64,000 nucleotides of DNA from Veillonella rogosae JCM 15642 (GTDB taxonomy: Bacteria; Bacillota; Negativicutes; Veillonellales; Veillonellaceae): NCBI RefSeq assembly GCF_002959775.1, contig NZ_PPCX01000006.1, positions 1 through 64,000 on the forward strand, given 5' to 3'. Made by a program: the position numbers and the translations under genes. Below, piece after piece: positions 1-9,661 of this stretch. Numbering within the stretch: the first letter of the stretch is position 1; each line of letters starts with the position of its first letter. A model generated the notes under the pieces. It was given only the letters and a program-made list of their open reading frames with translations. It did not search any database and had not been told where the DNA came from.

Positions 1-1408
<1,408 letters not shown>

Positions 1409-1485
1409 TTAAACAAAACATTAAGCAGAAATGTGCAACAAATATATATACTTCTATGTGGTTTTCAGAGTACAAACTCTGACAG

Positions 1486-1602
1486 ATTCAGTGGCGATGG
1501 CTATGAGGATCCACCTGTTCCCATCTCGAACACAGTAGTTAAGCTCATAAACGCCGAAAGTACTTGGCTGGAGACGGCCTGGGAGGATAGGAAGCCGCTG
1601 AT
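1486..1602 (+). rRNA. 5S ribosomal RNA
   Basis: A 117-nt segment about 77 nt after the 23S end carries the standard 5S landmarks: GTGGCGATGG near the start, CCCATCTCGAACAC in loop B/C, and CTGGGAGGATAGG near the 3' end. It completes the usual 23S-5S order of an rRNA operon. Ends are placed by terminal-helix pairing and may be off by 1-3 bases. Confidence 0.96.
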
Positions 1603-1612
1603 TAACAAAAAG

Positions 1613-1650
1613 AAAAAGGTCTACCTAAAGGTAGGCCTTTTTCTTTTTGC
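1613..1650 (+). terminator. Intrinsic terminator of the rRNA operon
   Basis: A 13-bp stem (AAAAAGGTCTACC pairing with GGTAGGCCTTTTT, one G-T pair) with a TAAA loop is followed by further T residues. It begins about 10 nt after the 5S gene. Confidence 0.9.
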
Positions 1651-2102
1651 TAGTCTTCGACTAGCTTACCCTGCTAGAGCCGTCTCCAGCCAAGGTTGTA
1701 CAAGTATTATCTATGGATAGTAATCTATGGGACGGCGTGGGAAGGGTAGGGTGTGAGGCCACAGAGGAGTAAAACGACGCATGGGGCCCACACATCACCT
1801 TCGACGAAGCCCTATGGTTTATTTTGTACATTGGCATAATGCATTATACATCACCATGGGCGAGTGTGATAGGAAGCCGCGTCTAATGGTAGGAGGTCAA
1901 CTACATCTAAACGATGCCGCGGTGCGTAGCACCTATGGTATCGAACCGTATAGCAGCTGAGAAATTTAGATTTATGTAAATAAACTAGTTTTAAGTGACA
2001 ACTTAGTTCGTAGCACCTATGGTATCGCATATAAAAAGAAATTTAGTAAGATCATAAACAGATAAATATATCTTCTATTGTAGTAATTATATAAAATATA
2101 AA
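1651..2102. other. Non-coding tail of the rRNA operon with 5S-like fragments
   Basis: No credible gene is seen here. Bases 1679-1694 (GCCGTCTCCAGCCAAG) are the exact reverse complement of 5S bases 1564-1579. Bases 1868-1880 (GATAGGAAGCCGC) repeat 5S bases 1586-1598 in direct orientation. A 19-bp direct repeat lies further on. The first half is more GC-rich than ordinary intergenic DNA in this window, and the remainder is AT-rich. It looks like rearranged rRNA-flank sequence. Confidence 0.6.
1925..2027. repeat. 19-bp direct repeat pair, 84 bp apart
   Basis: CGTAGCACCTATGGTATCG occurs at 1925-1943 and again, identical, at 2009-2027. The bases between are AT-rich and non-coding. No function is evident; a recombination footprint is one possibility. 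Confidence 0.85.
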
Positions 2103-2146
2103 AGCCCTATAAGCTAGTTAATAACAGCTTATAGGGCTCATTTTTA
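2103..2146. terminator. Strong hairpin, probable bidirectional terminator
   Basis: A perfect 13-bp stem (AGCCCTATAAGCT at 2103-2115 with AGCTTATAGGGCT at 2126-2138) is flanked by A residues on the left and CATTTTTATT on the right. It separates the rRNA operon tail from the minus-strand gene that follows. Confidence 0.8.
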
Positions 2147-2181
2147 TTCCTATCAATTTAATACAAAATTAATTTATATAC

Positions 2182-2205
2182 AAAAAAGAGCCGCCGAAGC
2201 GACTC
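2182..2205 (-). terminator. Terminator of the Mop-type gene
   Basis: Hairpin GAGCCGC-CGAA-GCGACTC at 2188-2205 with an A-run at 2182-2187, which is a U-run on the minus strand. It begins 8 bp past the stop codon of the gene it serves. Confidence 0.8.
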
Positions 2206-2213
2206 TAGTTTTA

Positions 2214-2423
2214 TTATTCTACACCAACCATTACGCTAGTGGATTTGATAACAGCTACAACTTCTTTGCCAACTGCTAAGTCTAATTCTTTAACGGATTG
2301 AACTGTAATATCAGCTGTAAGAATGTTATCGTTACCTACATTAATCTTTACAATTGCGTTTACAGCACCTTCTTGAACTTCAACGATTGTACCTTTTAAT
2401 TGGTTTCTTGCGCTTAATTTCAT
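2214..2423 (-). CDS. Mop/TOBE-domain molybdate-binding protein
   Basis: A 69-residue protein consisting of a single TOBE (Mop) domain. It begins MKLSARNQLKGTIVEV and has the typical VNAIVKINV and LTADIT strands. Such 'molbindins' bind molybdate or tungstate as oligomers in the cytoplasm and are thought to store or buffer the oxyanion. The start is chosen at the ATG with AAGGAG 5-6 bases upstream; an in-frame upstream ATG would add 11 residues with no ribosome site. The gene is monocistronic with its own terminator. No mod transporter or molybdopterin gene is adjacent, so the link to a specific molybdoenzyme is unknown. Family assignment is secure; physiological role is inferred. Confidence 0.88.
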   Translation of the reverse strand: MKLSARNQLKGTIVEVQEGAVNAIVKINVGNDNILTADITVQSVKELDLAVGKEVVAVIKSTSVMVGVE

Positions 2424-2526
2424 GAAATACTCCTTATAAAAAAATATACAATACAAAGCTTTATTATTTTATCATTATACAAAAAAAATAACCATGATAT
2501 ATATCACATCTCGGAAATTTTATGCA

Positions 2527-2600
2527 TGGAGCGGGCGAAGGGAATCGAACCCTCCTCTCAAGCTTGGGAAGCTCGCATTCTACCGATGAACTACGCCCGC
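2527..2600 (-). tRNA. tRNA-Gly (anticodon CCC)
   Basis: On the minus strand the sequence folds as a full cloverleaf. The acceptor stem is GCGGGCG/CGCCCGC, the D arm contains GTTCATCGGTAGAAT, the T arm contains GGTTCGATTCC, and CCA is encoded at the 3' end (2527-2529). The seven-base anticodon loop is TTCCCAA, giving CCC, which reads GGG glycine codons. It closely resembles E. coli glyU. A TATGAT/TACAAT-like -10 box lies just upstream. Confidence 0.96.
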
Positions 2601-2791
2601 ATGATGTACATATTGTATCATATAAAAGTTGATATGAATAGATGATAAACTTCATAATATAATATTTATATAGACTATATTCATGTATACATTAAACTGC
2701 ATTGATTATTTTCGAAATATTGTGTTATCATTAATATATAAAGATTATACGTACTTTTCGTATATTAAATAATAGAATAGAGGGGTGCTTA

Positions 2792-3949
2792 ATGAACTAT
2801 ATAAAAGCATTTTTCCAATCAGAGTCTGCAGGTGGGATATCGCTCCTGTCCGCGGCTATTTTAGGTGTGCTCGTTGCTAATTCACCAATGGCTGATCAGT
2901 ACTTTGCTACTATGCAAATACATCTTGGTCCTATGACTATATTAGAATGGGTAAATGACGCATTAATGGCGTTATTTTTCCTATATGTTGGTATAGAGAT
3001 TAAGAAGGAAATGATTTCTGGCGAGCTAGATACTAAGCATAAACGAGTACTTCCTGTATTAGCTGCATTTGCAGGTGTTTTTACTCCAGCTATAGTATAT
3101 TACTTTGCCGCTGGGTATATGCCAGAGTTTAGACATGGTTGGGGGATTCCAACTGCTACAGATATCGCATTTGCTATAGGCGTTATTACAATGCTTGGTA
3201 ATATGGTATCTCCAGCGATGAAAGCTTTCTTAGCTGCTTTAGCTGTTATTGATGATTTAATTGCTATAGTAGTTATTGCTCTCTTTTATGGAGCTGGCGT
3301 CAATTTTATGGATTTAATAGCTGCAGCTGCGGTAACAGGTTTACTGGTATATACTAATAAACAAGGCTATTTACGACCATTACCGTATTGTGTACTTGGT
3401 TTAGTTCTTTGGTATCTTGTTTTAAAATCTGGTGTTCATGCTACTATTGCTGGTGTTGTACTAGCCATGACGATTCCATTTAAAGGTGAAGTTTTGGATA
3501 AAGTAGTATATCCAATGGAGGAATGGGCTCATGCCTTAAAAAATTGGGTAAACTTCTTTATTATTCCACTATTTAGTTTCTTGAATGCTGGTGTATCTTT
3601 TGCTGATTTCTCTATGGAAAACTTATTCCATCCAGTGATTATAGGTGTTTCATTAGGTTTAATTTTAGGTAAACAATTAGGCATATTCTCTGCCGTGTAT
3701 ATTTTGGTTCAATCTAAAGCGATTAAAATGCCAACTAATACGACATGGCCTGAGATTTATGGCACAGCTATTTTATGTGGTATCGGCTTTACTATGAGTC
3801 TTTTTGTTGCGACATTGGCTTTCCCACCGGGTATAACTCAAGAAATGGCTAAGGTAGGTATCTTTATAGGTTCTATTGTAGCTGGTTTACTAGGTGCAGT
3901 TGTTCTAACTTTAGCTTACCAAATACGCAAGATGCGTGGTAAAATTTAA
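2792..3949 (+). CDS. nhaA: Na+/H+ antiporter NhaA, first copy
   Basis: An inner-membrane Na+(Li+)/H+ antiporter of 385 residues, the usual NhaA length, with about 12 predicted membrane segments. The ion-binding residues known from E. coli NhaA are visible: Asp124 in TATDIAF, the Asp154-Asp155 pair in AVIDDLIAI, and a conserved Lys near residue 300 in LGKQLG. The start ATG follows AGAGGGGTG. A second nhaA begins 36 bp after its stop, so the two are probably co-transcribed. A short dyad (TATACG...CGTATA at 2746-2764) lies in the leader and might be regulatory; that is speculation. No nhaR regulator is adjacent. Confidence 0.96.
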   Translation: MNYIKAFFQSESAGGISLLSAAILGVLVANSPMADQYFATMQIHLGPMTILEWVNDALMALFFLYVGIEIKKEMISGELDTKHKRVLPVLAAFAGVFTPAIVYYFAAGYMPEFRHGWGIPTATDIAFAIGVITMLGNMVSPAMKAFLAALAVIDDLIAIVVIALFYGAGVNFMDLIAAAAVTGLLVYTNKQGYLRPLPYCVLGLVLWYLVLKSGVHATIAGVVLAMTIPFKGEVLDKVVYPMEEWAHALKNWVNFFIIPLFSFLNAGVSFADFSMENLFHPVIIGVSLGLILGKQLGIFSAVYILVQSKAIKMPTNTTWPEIYGTAILCGIGFTMSLFVATLAFPPGITQEMAKVGIFIGSIVAGLLGAVVLTLAYQIRKMRGKI

Positions 3950-3985
3950 TAAGGTAATCTTTTTGAAAGTATAGAAAGGATTCAA

Positions 3986-5158
3986 ATGGAACGCATATTT
4001 GTACTCTTACGTTCTCCAGGTGCAGCTACGTCTGTATTATTAGGAGCAACAGTACTCGCTTTAATTTTAGCGAACTCTCCATCATCTGAACAATACTTCC
4101 AGATTGTTAATCACCATATCGGTAATTTAACAATTCTTGAATGGGTTAATGATGCTTTGATGGCCATATTCTTCTTATTTGTAGGACTCGAAGTTAAGCG
4201 TGAGTTTGTAGCCGGTGAGCTTAATACGAATGCCAAGCGCGTAATGCCTGGTATTGCTGCTTTGTTCGGTGTTCTTACACCAGCTTTTATTTATTACTTA
4301 ATCGCAGGTTTTGATCCCGAATATATTCATGGGTGGGCTATACCGACGGCTACAGATATTGCATTCTCTATCGGTATCATCTCTGCATTAGGTTCTCGAG
4401 TGCCGAACTCTATGAAGGTATTTTTAACAGCTCTTGCTGTTATTGATGATTTAATAGCTATTATTGTAATTGCCATTTTCTATGCTGCAAGTATACAAAC
4501 ATTTTATTTAGTAGCTGCAGCGGTAGTTGTAGGTGCGTTAATTTACTGTAACAAACAAGGCTATGTAAGACCATTACCATATATCATTTTAGGTTTTATA
4601 CTTTGGTATTGTGTATTAAAATCTGGTCTACATGCTACCATGGCGGGTGTAATCTTAGCCATGACAATTCCTGAAAAAGGTAAATGTGGACATAAATACG
4701 TTCGTCCAATGCAACATTGGGAACATCTACTATCTAACTGGGTTAGTTTCCTAATCGTACCAATCTTTGCCTTCTTTAATGCAGGTGTAGATTTACGTAA
4801 TGTAACTATTAATGACTTATCGCATCCGGTAGTACTTGGTGTAGCATTAGGTCTTATCCTTGGTAAACAACTTGGTATCTTCGGAGCCGTATTTGCTATG
4901 GTAAAATGTGGTCTTGTGCCAATGCCAACAGAAGCAAATTGGAAACATGTATATGGTACTGCTATTGTATGTGGTATCGGTTTCACAATGAGTATCTTCG
5001 TATCTATTTTGGCATTTGCTCCAGGACATGCTCAAGAGATGGCTAAAGGTGGCGTAATTTTAGGCTCCTTAATCTCTGCCGTACTTGGCTATGTATTCTT
5101 ACGAATTGTTGGTGCAAATCGTAAGGAATGCCATATCGGTGTATATCATAACTGCTAA
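3986..5158 (+). CDS. nhaA: Na+/H+ antiporter NhaA, second copy
   Basis: A 390-residue paralogue of the preceding gene. The two align without gaps through the first 150 residues, so the key acids fall at the same positions (Asp124, Asp154, Asp155). The LGKQLGIF motif and the same membrane topology are present. The sequences have diverged considerably elsewhere (cytoplasmic loops, N-terminus, and a C-terminal Cys/His-containing tail ending HIGVYHNC). This suggests an old duplication and possibly different pH or ion optima. The start ATG follows AGAAAGGA. A nested terminator hairpin follows. Confidence 0.95.
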   Translation: MERIFVLLRSPGAATSVLLGATVLALILANSPSSEQYFQIVNHHIGNLTILEWVNDALMAIFFLFVGLEVKREFVAGELNTNAKRVMPGIAALFGVLTPAFIYYLIAGFDPEYIHGWAIPTATDIAFSIGIISALGSRVPNSMKVFLTALAVIDDLIAIIVIAIFYAASIQTFYLVAAAVVVGALIYCNKQGYVRPLPYIILGFILWYCVLKSGLHATMAGVILAMTIPEKGKCGHKYVRPMQHWEHLLSNWVSFLIVPIFAFFNAGVDLRNVTINDLSHPVVLGVALGLILGKQLGIFGAVFAMVKCGLVPMPTEANWKHVYGTAIVCGIGFTMSIFVSILAFAPGHAQEMAKGGVILGSLISAVLGYVFLRIVGANRKECHIGVYHNC

Positions 5159-5175
5159 AATTAAATAAATGTATT

Positions 5176-5263
5176 AAATCTCCATTGTAGTCTGAACAGT
5201 ATTTCAAATTTAGAAGAATAATTCTAAATGAAAATTTTATCAGTATGCAGTGGAGATTTTTCA
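5176..5263 (+). terminator. Nested-hairpin terminator after the nhaA pair
   Basis: An outer stem pairs AAATCTCCATTG (5176-5187) with CAGTGGAGATTT (5248-5259), followed by TTTC. The long loop contains a second perfect hairpin, ATTTAGAA/TTCTAAAT. The shape is a two-tier intrinsic terminator. Confidence 0.7.
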
Positions 5264-5419
5264 TTGTTACCCTATATTCTTATGATATATATGTGATACA
5301 CCTTTGAGATCTTTATTAATAGCTTAATATATATGAATTTTTGATATTGGTAAAGAATCTATGGTTTATAAATTATTTAAAACTATATAGTATACTACTT
5401 GTTGTAAGGTGAGGTGTAT

Positions 5420-6028
5420 ATGGTAAAGAAAATAATTATTGCATGTACGCTTGTTTGTATGACTACAATGGTATCTTCTGTATCATTGGCGAAAACGATT
5501 GATAAGGGACAACGGGGGCACCATGTAAGTAAGGTCCAAACAATGTTAAAACATCAAGGGTTTTTGCATGATTCTGTAGATGGCATTTATGGTCATAACA
5601 CAGAACAGGCCGTACGAAAATTTCAAAAGTCTAAGGGGCTTGCCGTAGATGGGCGAGTTGGTCCTGCAACAATGAATGCTTTAGAAAAGATGGAGACTCG
5701 ATATGGTGGTCATGGTACAGCATTAAGTCATGATGGTGTGCCGAATAAATACTCTCGAGTATTAACTATGCAGGCTAGTGCTTACTCTTCTCAAGATCCT
5801 GGCAATGGAAATTATACGGCTACGGGCAGTCGCTTGAAAAAAGGGATTGTATCTGTGGATCCTAGATTGATTCCATTGGGCACAAGGCTATACGTTGAGG
5901 GCTATGGCTATGCTGTAGCTGATGATGTAGGTGGTGCTATTAAAGGTCATCGCATTGACTTGGCATATGATTCTCGCTCTGAAGCATTGCAGTTTGGTCG
6001 TCAAACTGTAAAGGTATACGTCTTATAA
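5420..6028 (+). CDS. Secreted peptidoglycan-binding 3D-domain protein
   Basis: A 202-residue exported cell-wall protein. Residues 1-24 form a signal peptide (MVKKIIIACTL...SVSLAK). A peptidoglycan-binding domain of the PG_binding_1 type spans roughly 27-90 (GIYGHNTEQAVRKFQ, VDGRVGPATMNAL). A C-terminal 3D domain covers about 113-202, with its three conserved aspartate motifs (SVDPRLIPLGTRL, ADDVGGAI, IDLAYDS). The 3D fold resembles the catalytic barrel of MltA-type lytic transglycosylases, so glycan-strand cleavage is plausible but unproven. The ATG at 5420 is preferred over an in-frame GTG six bases earlier because AAGGTGAGG sits at proper spacing. A second 3D-domain protein is encoded at 24579-25556. 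Confidence 0.88.
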   Translation: MVKKIIIACTLVCMTTMVSSVSLAKTIDKGQRGHHVSKVQTMLKHQGFLHDSVDGIYGHNTEQAVRKFQKSKGLAVDGRVGPATMNALEKMETRYGGHGTALSHDGVPNKYSRVLTMQASAYSSQDPGNGNYTATGSRLKKGIVSVDPRLIPLGTRLYVEGYGYAVADDVGGAIKGHRIDLAYDSRSEALQFGRQTVKVYVL

Positions 6029-6032
6029 TCAA

Positions 6033-6106
6033 AGCTCTCTAGTATATTATTCTAAGATAGGTTCAATCGACTTATCTCAAGATATATGTACTAGAGAGTT
6101 TTTTCT
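6033..6106 (+). terminator. Intrinsic terminator with long loop
   Basis: CTCTCTAGTA (6035-6044) pairs with TACTAGAGAG (6089-6098), followed by a T-rich run. The loop holds a weaker inner stem (AGATAG/TTATCT). Confidence 0.75.
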
Positions 6107-6130
6107 TTTACCGAATTATGATGTTATCGA

Positions 6131-6161
6131 AAACTCGAATATTCGGAGATTATGGTATAAT
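6131..6161 (+). promoter_or_regulatory. purR promoter with overlapping PurBox-like sites
   Basis: A TATAAT -10 box lies at 6156-6161. Directly upstream, bases 6138-6150 read on the minus strand as ATCTCCGAATATT, matching 11 of 13 positions of the Gram-positive PurBox (AWWWCCGAACWWT). An overlapping plus-strand site at 6131-6143 matches 10 of 13. Both share the palindrome CGAATATTCG. This placement would allow PurR to repress or tune its own gene. Consensus is from recalled knowledge; binding is inferred. Confidence 0.45.
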
Positions 6162-6248
6162 AAATAATAGATATATGGGAGGATAACTCATCATTTTTAA
6201 TAAATGGGTGTATTCAATAGTTATATGATAAATGGTAAAGGAAAGTCT

Positions 6249-7067
6249 ATGGATAAAGTACGGCGCGTGGAACGAATGGTGGCAATGACCAAATTGTTAG
6301 TTGATTCACCGCAAAAATTGATTCCTTTGAATTATTTTTGTGACTTCTTTGGCATGGCGAAATCTACAGTTAGTGAAGATTTAACCTGTGTAAGACAGTC
6401 TATGGAACACTTTCAACTGGGAACATTAGAAACGGTAGCCGGTGTAGCTGGTGGGGTGCGATTTATTCCTCATCGTAAAGGCTCTCAAGCAAATGATATT
6501 TTACGAGATGTACAAGCTCGTTTAAAGGAGACGGATCGTATTATTCCTGGCGGTTTTATTTATATGTCTGATATTCTCTACGACTGGCATGTGATGACTC
6601 GCCTTGGGGAAATTATTATGACTCGCTTTATGGACCGCAATCCAGATTATATTTTGACTGTAGAAACGAAGGGGATTCCGTTAGCTGTTATGGTAGCTAG
6701 AGCGTTTAATAAACCTCTCGTTATTGCTCGTCGTGATAGTAAGGTTACTGAAGGGTCTGCTATTAGTATTAACTATGTAACTGGCTCCTCTGGGCGTATT
6801 CAAACTATGACGCTTACTAAACGTGCTATTCCACCGAATGCTAGGGTTTTGATTATCGATGACTTTATGAAAGCTGGAGGTACAGCAAAAGGTCTTAAAG
6901 AACTTGTACTTGAAATGAGTGGTATTGTAGTTGGTACGGGTGTTCTTGTAGCAACGGCAGAGCCAAATCCAAAGTTAATCGATGATTATGAATCACTATT
7001 TACCTTCTATGGTATCGATGAAAATACAAAGAAAATAAGTATTGAACCAGTATTTGATGAAGAGTAA
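6249..7067 (+). CDS. purR: Purine operon repressor PurR (PRPP-sensing, Bacillus type)
   Basis: A 272-residue cytoplasmic regulator with an N-terminal winged-helix domain (about residues 1-75, MDKVRRVERMVAMTKLL...STVSEDL). The rest is a type I phosphoribosyltransferase-like domain carrying the PRPP loop VLIIDDFMKAGGTAKG. In B. subtilis PurR binds PurBox DNA and releases it when PRPP accumulates. The start used here is the ATG preceded by AAAGGAAAG; an earlier ATG at 6204 has no good ribosome site at the right distance. It sits upstream of glmU and prs, the enzyme that makes PurR's effector, as in Bacillus (where yabJ and spoVG lie between; both are absent here). Confidence 0.93.
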   Translation: MDKVRRVERMVAMTKLLVDSPQKLIPLNYFCDFFGMAKSTVSEDLTCVRQSMEHFQLGTLETVAGVAGGVRFIPHRKGSQANDILRDVQARLKETDRIIPGGFIYMSDILYDWHVMTRLGEIIMTRFMDRNPDYILTVETKGIPLAVMVARAFNKPLVIARRDSKVTEGSAISINYVTGSSGRIQTMTLTKRAIPPNARVLIIDDFMKAGGTAKGLKELVLEMSGIVVGTGVLVATAEPNPKLIDDYESLFTFYGIDENTKKISIEPVFDEE

Positions 7068-7198
7068 AGATAAATATTAATATTAAGCACATTATAGGCT
7101 AGTATAATATTTTTATATTGACTATTGGTTAATAGGTTAAAAAATGTAATTAATATTAAAATGTCAGACATATAAGAGATAATAGATAGGAGATTACT

Positions 7199-8572
7199 AT
7201 GAATATTGCAAGCCTTATTTTAGCTGCTGGTAAGGGTACGCGCATGAAGTCTAAATTGCCAAAGGTATTGCACAAGGTTGGCGGCAAAGCTATGGTAGAG
7301 CGCGTTCTTGAAACAGTTCAGTCAATCGGTACAAACCGCGATGTGGTTATCGTAGGTTTTGGTGGTGATGCGGTACAAAATTATTTAGGTGATCGCGCTG
7401 AATTCGTTCGCCAAGAAGAGCAAAATGGCACAGGGCATGCCGTAAAAATGGCTCAGCCAGTGCTTGGTGATTATGATGGTACAATCTTATTATTGTGTGG
7501 TGATACTCCACTCGTTACAAAGGAAAGCTTAGAAGCTCTTTTAGAGGAGCATAAAAACTCTGGTGCAGCTGCTACGATTTTAACAGCACATATGCCTGAC
7601 CCAACTGGTTATGGTCGCATTATTCGTAATGAAGTAGGTTCCGTAGTTCGCATTGTAGAACAAAAAGATGGTAAACCAGAGGAATTAGCCGTTCAAGAAG
7701 TAAATACTGGTATGTACGCTTTTGATAGCAAAAAATTATGGCCTTGCTTAGATCAACTATCTGACGATAATGCGCAAGGTGAATTGTATATCACAGATGT
7801 AGTAGGTATTCTCGTAAATGGTGGCGATACTGTAAGCGCTTATATGACTAAAGACTTTGAAGAGTCTCTAGGCGTAAACTCTCGCTTGCAATTAGCTGAA
7901 GCTGAGTCTATTTTAAAACACCGTAAAAATGTTGAATTAATGACAGCCGGTGTAACAATTATTGATCCAGCAAATACTTACGTAGCTCCAGAGGTAACAG
8001 TAGGGGCGGATACAATCTTGCATCCTGGTACAATCCTTGAAGGAGATACTGTCATTGGTGAGCGTTGTGAAATTGGTCCACATACTCGTTTGACAAATGT
8101 GAAAGTTGGTAACGATACGATTATTCACTTTACCTATGGTCATGACTGTGAAGTAAAAGATGGTGTAGATGTAGGTCCATATGTTCACTTGCGTCCGAAT
8201 ACAGTACTGGGTAATAAGGTTCATGTAGGCAACTTTGTAGAGGTTAAAAACTCCAACGTCGGTGAAGGAACTAAGTTCCCACATCTTTCCTATATCGGCG
8301 ATAGCGATGTAGGCTCTGGAGTTAACATCGGATGTGGTACGATTACTGTAAACTACGATGGTAAAGTTAAACACCGTACCACAATTGGCAATGGTGCTTT
8401 TGTAGGCTGTAATAGTAACTTAGTAGCTCCTGTAACAGTAGGTAATTATAGTTATGTTGGTGCAGGCTCTACTATTACTAAAGACGTGCCAGATAAGGCT
8501 TTGGCAGTGGGCCGCAGCAAGCAAATTGTGAAAGAAAATTGGGTAACAGAGGATACTTTCAAAAAGAAATAA
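7199..8572 (+). CDS. glmU: Bifunctional UDP-N-acetylglucosamine pyrophosphorylase / glucosamine-1-phosphate acetyltransferase
   Basis: A 457-residue cytoplasmic enzyme that acetylates glucosamine-1-phosphate and couples the product to UTP, making UDP-GlcNAc for peptidoglycan and lipid A. The N-terminal nucleotidyltransferase shows LILAAGKGTRMKSKLPKVLH. The C-terminal half is a left-handed beta helix of hexapeptide repeats, with the acetyltransferase His in YVHLRPNT and the GCGTITVNYDG segment. The start ATG is preceded by ATAGGAGATT. Full length for the family. It lies between purR and prs, as in other Firmicutes. Confidence 0.97.
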   Translation: MNIASLILAAGKGTRMKSKLPKVLHKVGGKAMVERVLETVQSIGTNRDVVIVGFGGDAVQNYLGDRAEFVRQEEQNGTGHAVKMAQPVLGDYDGTILLLCGDTPLVTKESLEALLEEHKNSGAAATILTAHMPDPTGYGRIIRNEVGSVVRIVEQKDGKPEELAVQEVNTGMYAFDSKKLWPCLDQLSDDNAQGELYITDVVGILVNGGDTVSAYMTKDFEESLGVNSRLQLAEAESILKHRKNVELMTAGVTIIDPANTYVAPEVTVGADTILHPGTILEGDTVIGERCEIGPHTRLTNVKVGNDTIIHFTYGHDCEVKDGVDVGPYVHLRPNTVLGNKVHVGNFVEVKNSNVGEGTKFPHLSYIGDSDVGSGVNIGCGTITVNYDGKVKHRTTIGNGAFVGCNSNLVAPVTVGNYSYVGAGSTITKDVPDKALAVGRSKQIVKENWVTEDTFKKK

Positions 8573-8588
8573 AAAATTTTCGTATTTT

Positions 8589-8617
8589 TTAACACAATTA
8601 GAGCAAAATAGTATACA
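8589..8617 (+). promoter_or_regulatory. Probable prs promoter
   Basis: TTAACA (8589-8594) is separated by 17 bp from TATACA (8612-8617) in the gap between glmU and prs. This would allow prs-pth to be transcribed separately from glmU. Assigned by eye only. Confidence 0.5.
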
Positions 8618-8697
8618 ATAAAAAGGCAATAGTGTGTATCTGTAATGGATGATTATGGATAAGTAACCAGTATAGGAACAAATGAAAGGGTATCAAA

Positions 8698-9651
8698 ATG
8701 GCATTTGAAGACGGCAAAAAACTTAAGATTTTCACAGGTAATGCAAATCCAGCATTGGCAAAAGAAATTTGTGATTATTTAGGTTTGCCTTTAGGTGAAG
8801 CATTTGTAGGTCGCTTCAACAATGGCGAAGTACAAATTATGATTGATGAAAGCGTACGTGGCAAAGATGTATTTATCATTCAACCAACTAGCTATCCTGT
8901 AAACGATAATTTAATGGAATTAATGGTTATGGCTGATGCGTTAAAACGTGCTTCTGCACGCCATATTACTGCTGTAGTTCCTTACTACGGTTATGCTCGC
9001 CAAGACCGCAAAACTCGTGGTCGTGAGCCTATTACAGCTAAATTAGTAGCTAATTTGATGCAAACATCCGGTATTACACGTCTTGTAACAATTGACTTAC
9101 ATGCAGGTCAAATTCAAGGCTTCTTTGATGTGCCTGTAGATCATTTATATGGTGCATCCATATTGGCTAAATATATTAATGAAAAAAATCTTGAAGATGT
9201 TATCGTTGTTTCACCAGACCTTGGTGGCGTAACACGTGCTCGTGACTTGGCTGACCGTATTGGTGCACCAATCGCAATTATCGAGAAAAAACGTCCTGAA
9301 CCAGGCGTTGCTAAAGTTATGAACCTCATTGGCGACGTAAAAGGTAAAAACTGTATTATCGTTGATGATATCGTAGATACAGCTGGTTCCCTTGTAGAGG
9401 GTGCGAAAGCTTTGGAAGAGTTTGGTGCTAAATCTGTAACAGCGGCTGTTACTCATGCCGTATTAACAGATCCTGCTAGCGAACGCATTGCGAACTCTAA
9501 CATTAAAGAGCTTATCGTTACAAATACAATACCATTACCAGAAAATTGTAAATTGGAAAATGTTACACAATTGTCTGTTGCTCCATTGTTGGGCGAAGCA
9601 ATTATGCGTATCTTCCATGAAGTATCTGTAAGTAATTTGTTCGACAAATAA
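8698..9651 (+). CDS. prs: Ribose-phosphate pyrophosphokinase (PRPP synthetase)
   Basis: A 317-residue cytoplasmic enzyme that transfers pyrophosphate from ATP to ribose-5-phosphate, giving PRPP for purine, pyrimidine, histidine and NAD synthesis. Visible motifs are the flexible catalytic loop region ([17 protein letters not shown]), the regulatory segment [19 protein letters not shown], and the PRPP-binding loop [14 protein letters not shown]. Length and motifs are those of class I enzymes, which need Mg2+ and phosphate and are inhibited by ADP. It is followed 10 bp later by pth. Confidence 0.97.
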   Translation: MAFEDGKKLKIFTGNANPALAKEICDYLGLPLGEAFVGRFNNGEVQIMIDESVRGKDVFIIQPTSYPVNDNLMELMVMADALKRASARHITAVVPYYGYARQDRKTRGREPITAKLVANLMQTSGITRLVTIDLHAGQIQGFFDVPVDHLYGASILAKYINEKNLEDVIVVSPDLGGVTRARDLADRIGAPIAIIEKKRPEPGVAKVMNLIGDVKGKNCIIVDDIVDTAGSLVEGAKALEEFGAKSVTAAVTHAVLTDPASERIANSNIKELIVTNTIPLPENCKLENVTQLSVAPLLGEAIMRIFHEVSVSNLFDK

Positions 9652-9661
9652 TAGGTGATTC

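Noticed and set aside
4561-4986. A 141-codon minus-strand frame inside the second nhaA
   Set aside because: It lies antisense within a clearly conserved transporter gene and shows no family features.
7937-8374. A 145-codon minus-strand frame inside glmU
   Set aside because: It mirrors the hexapeptide-repeat region of glmU; no start signal or recognised motif.
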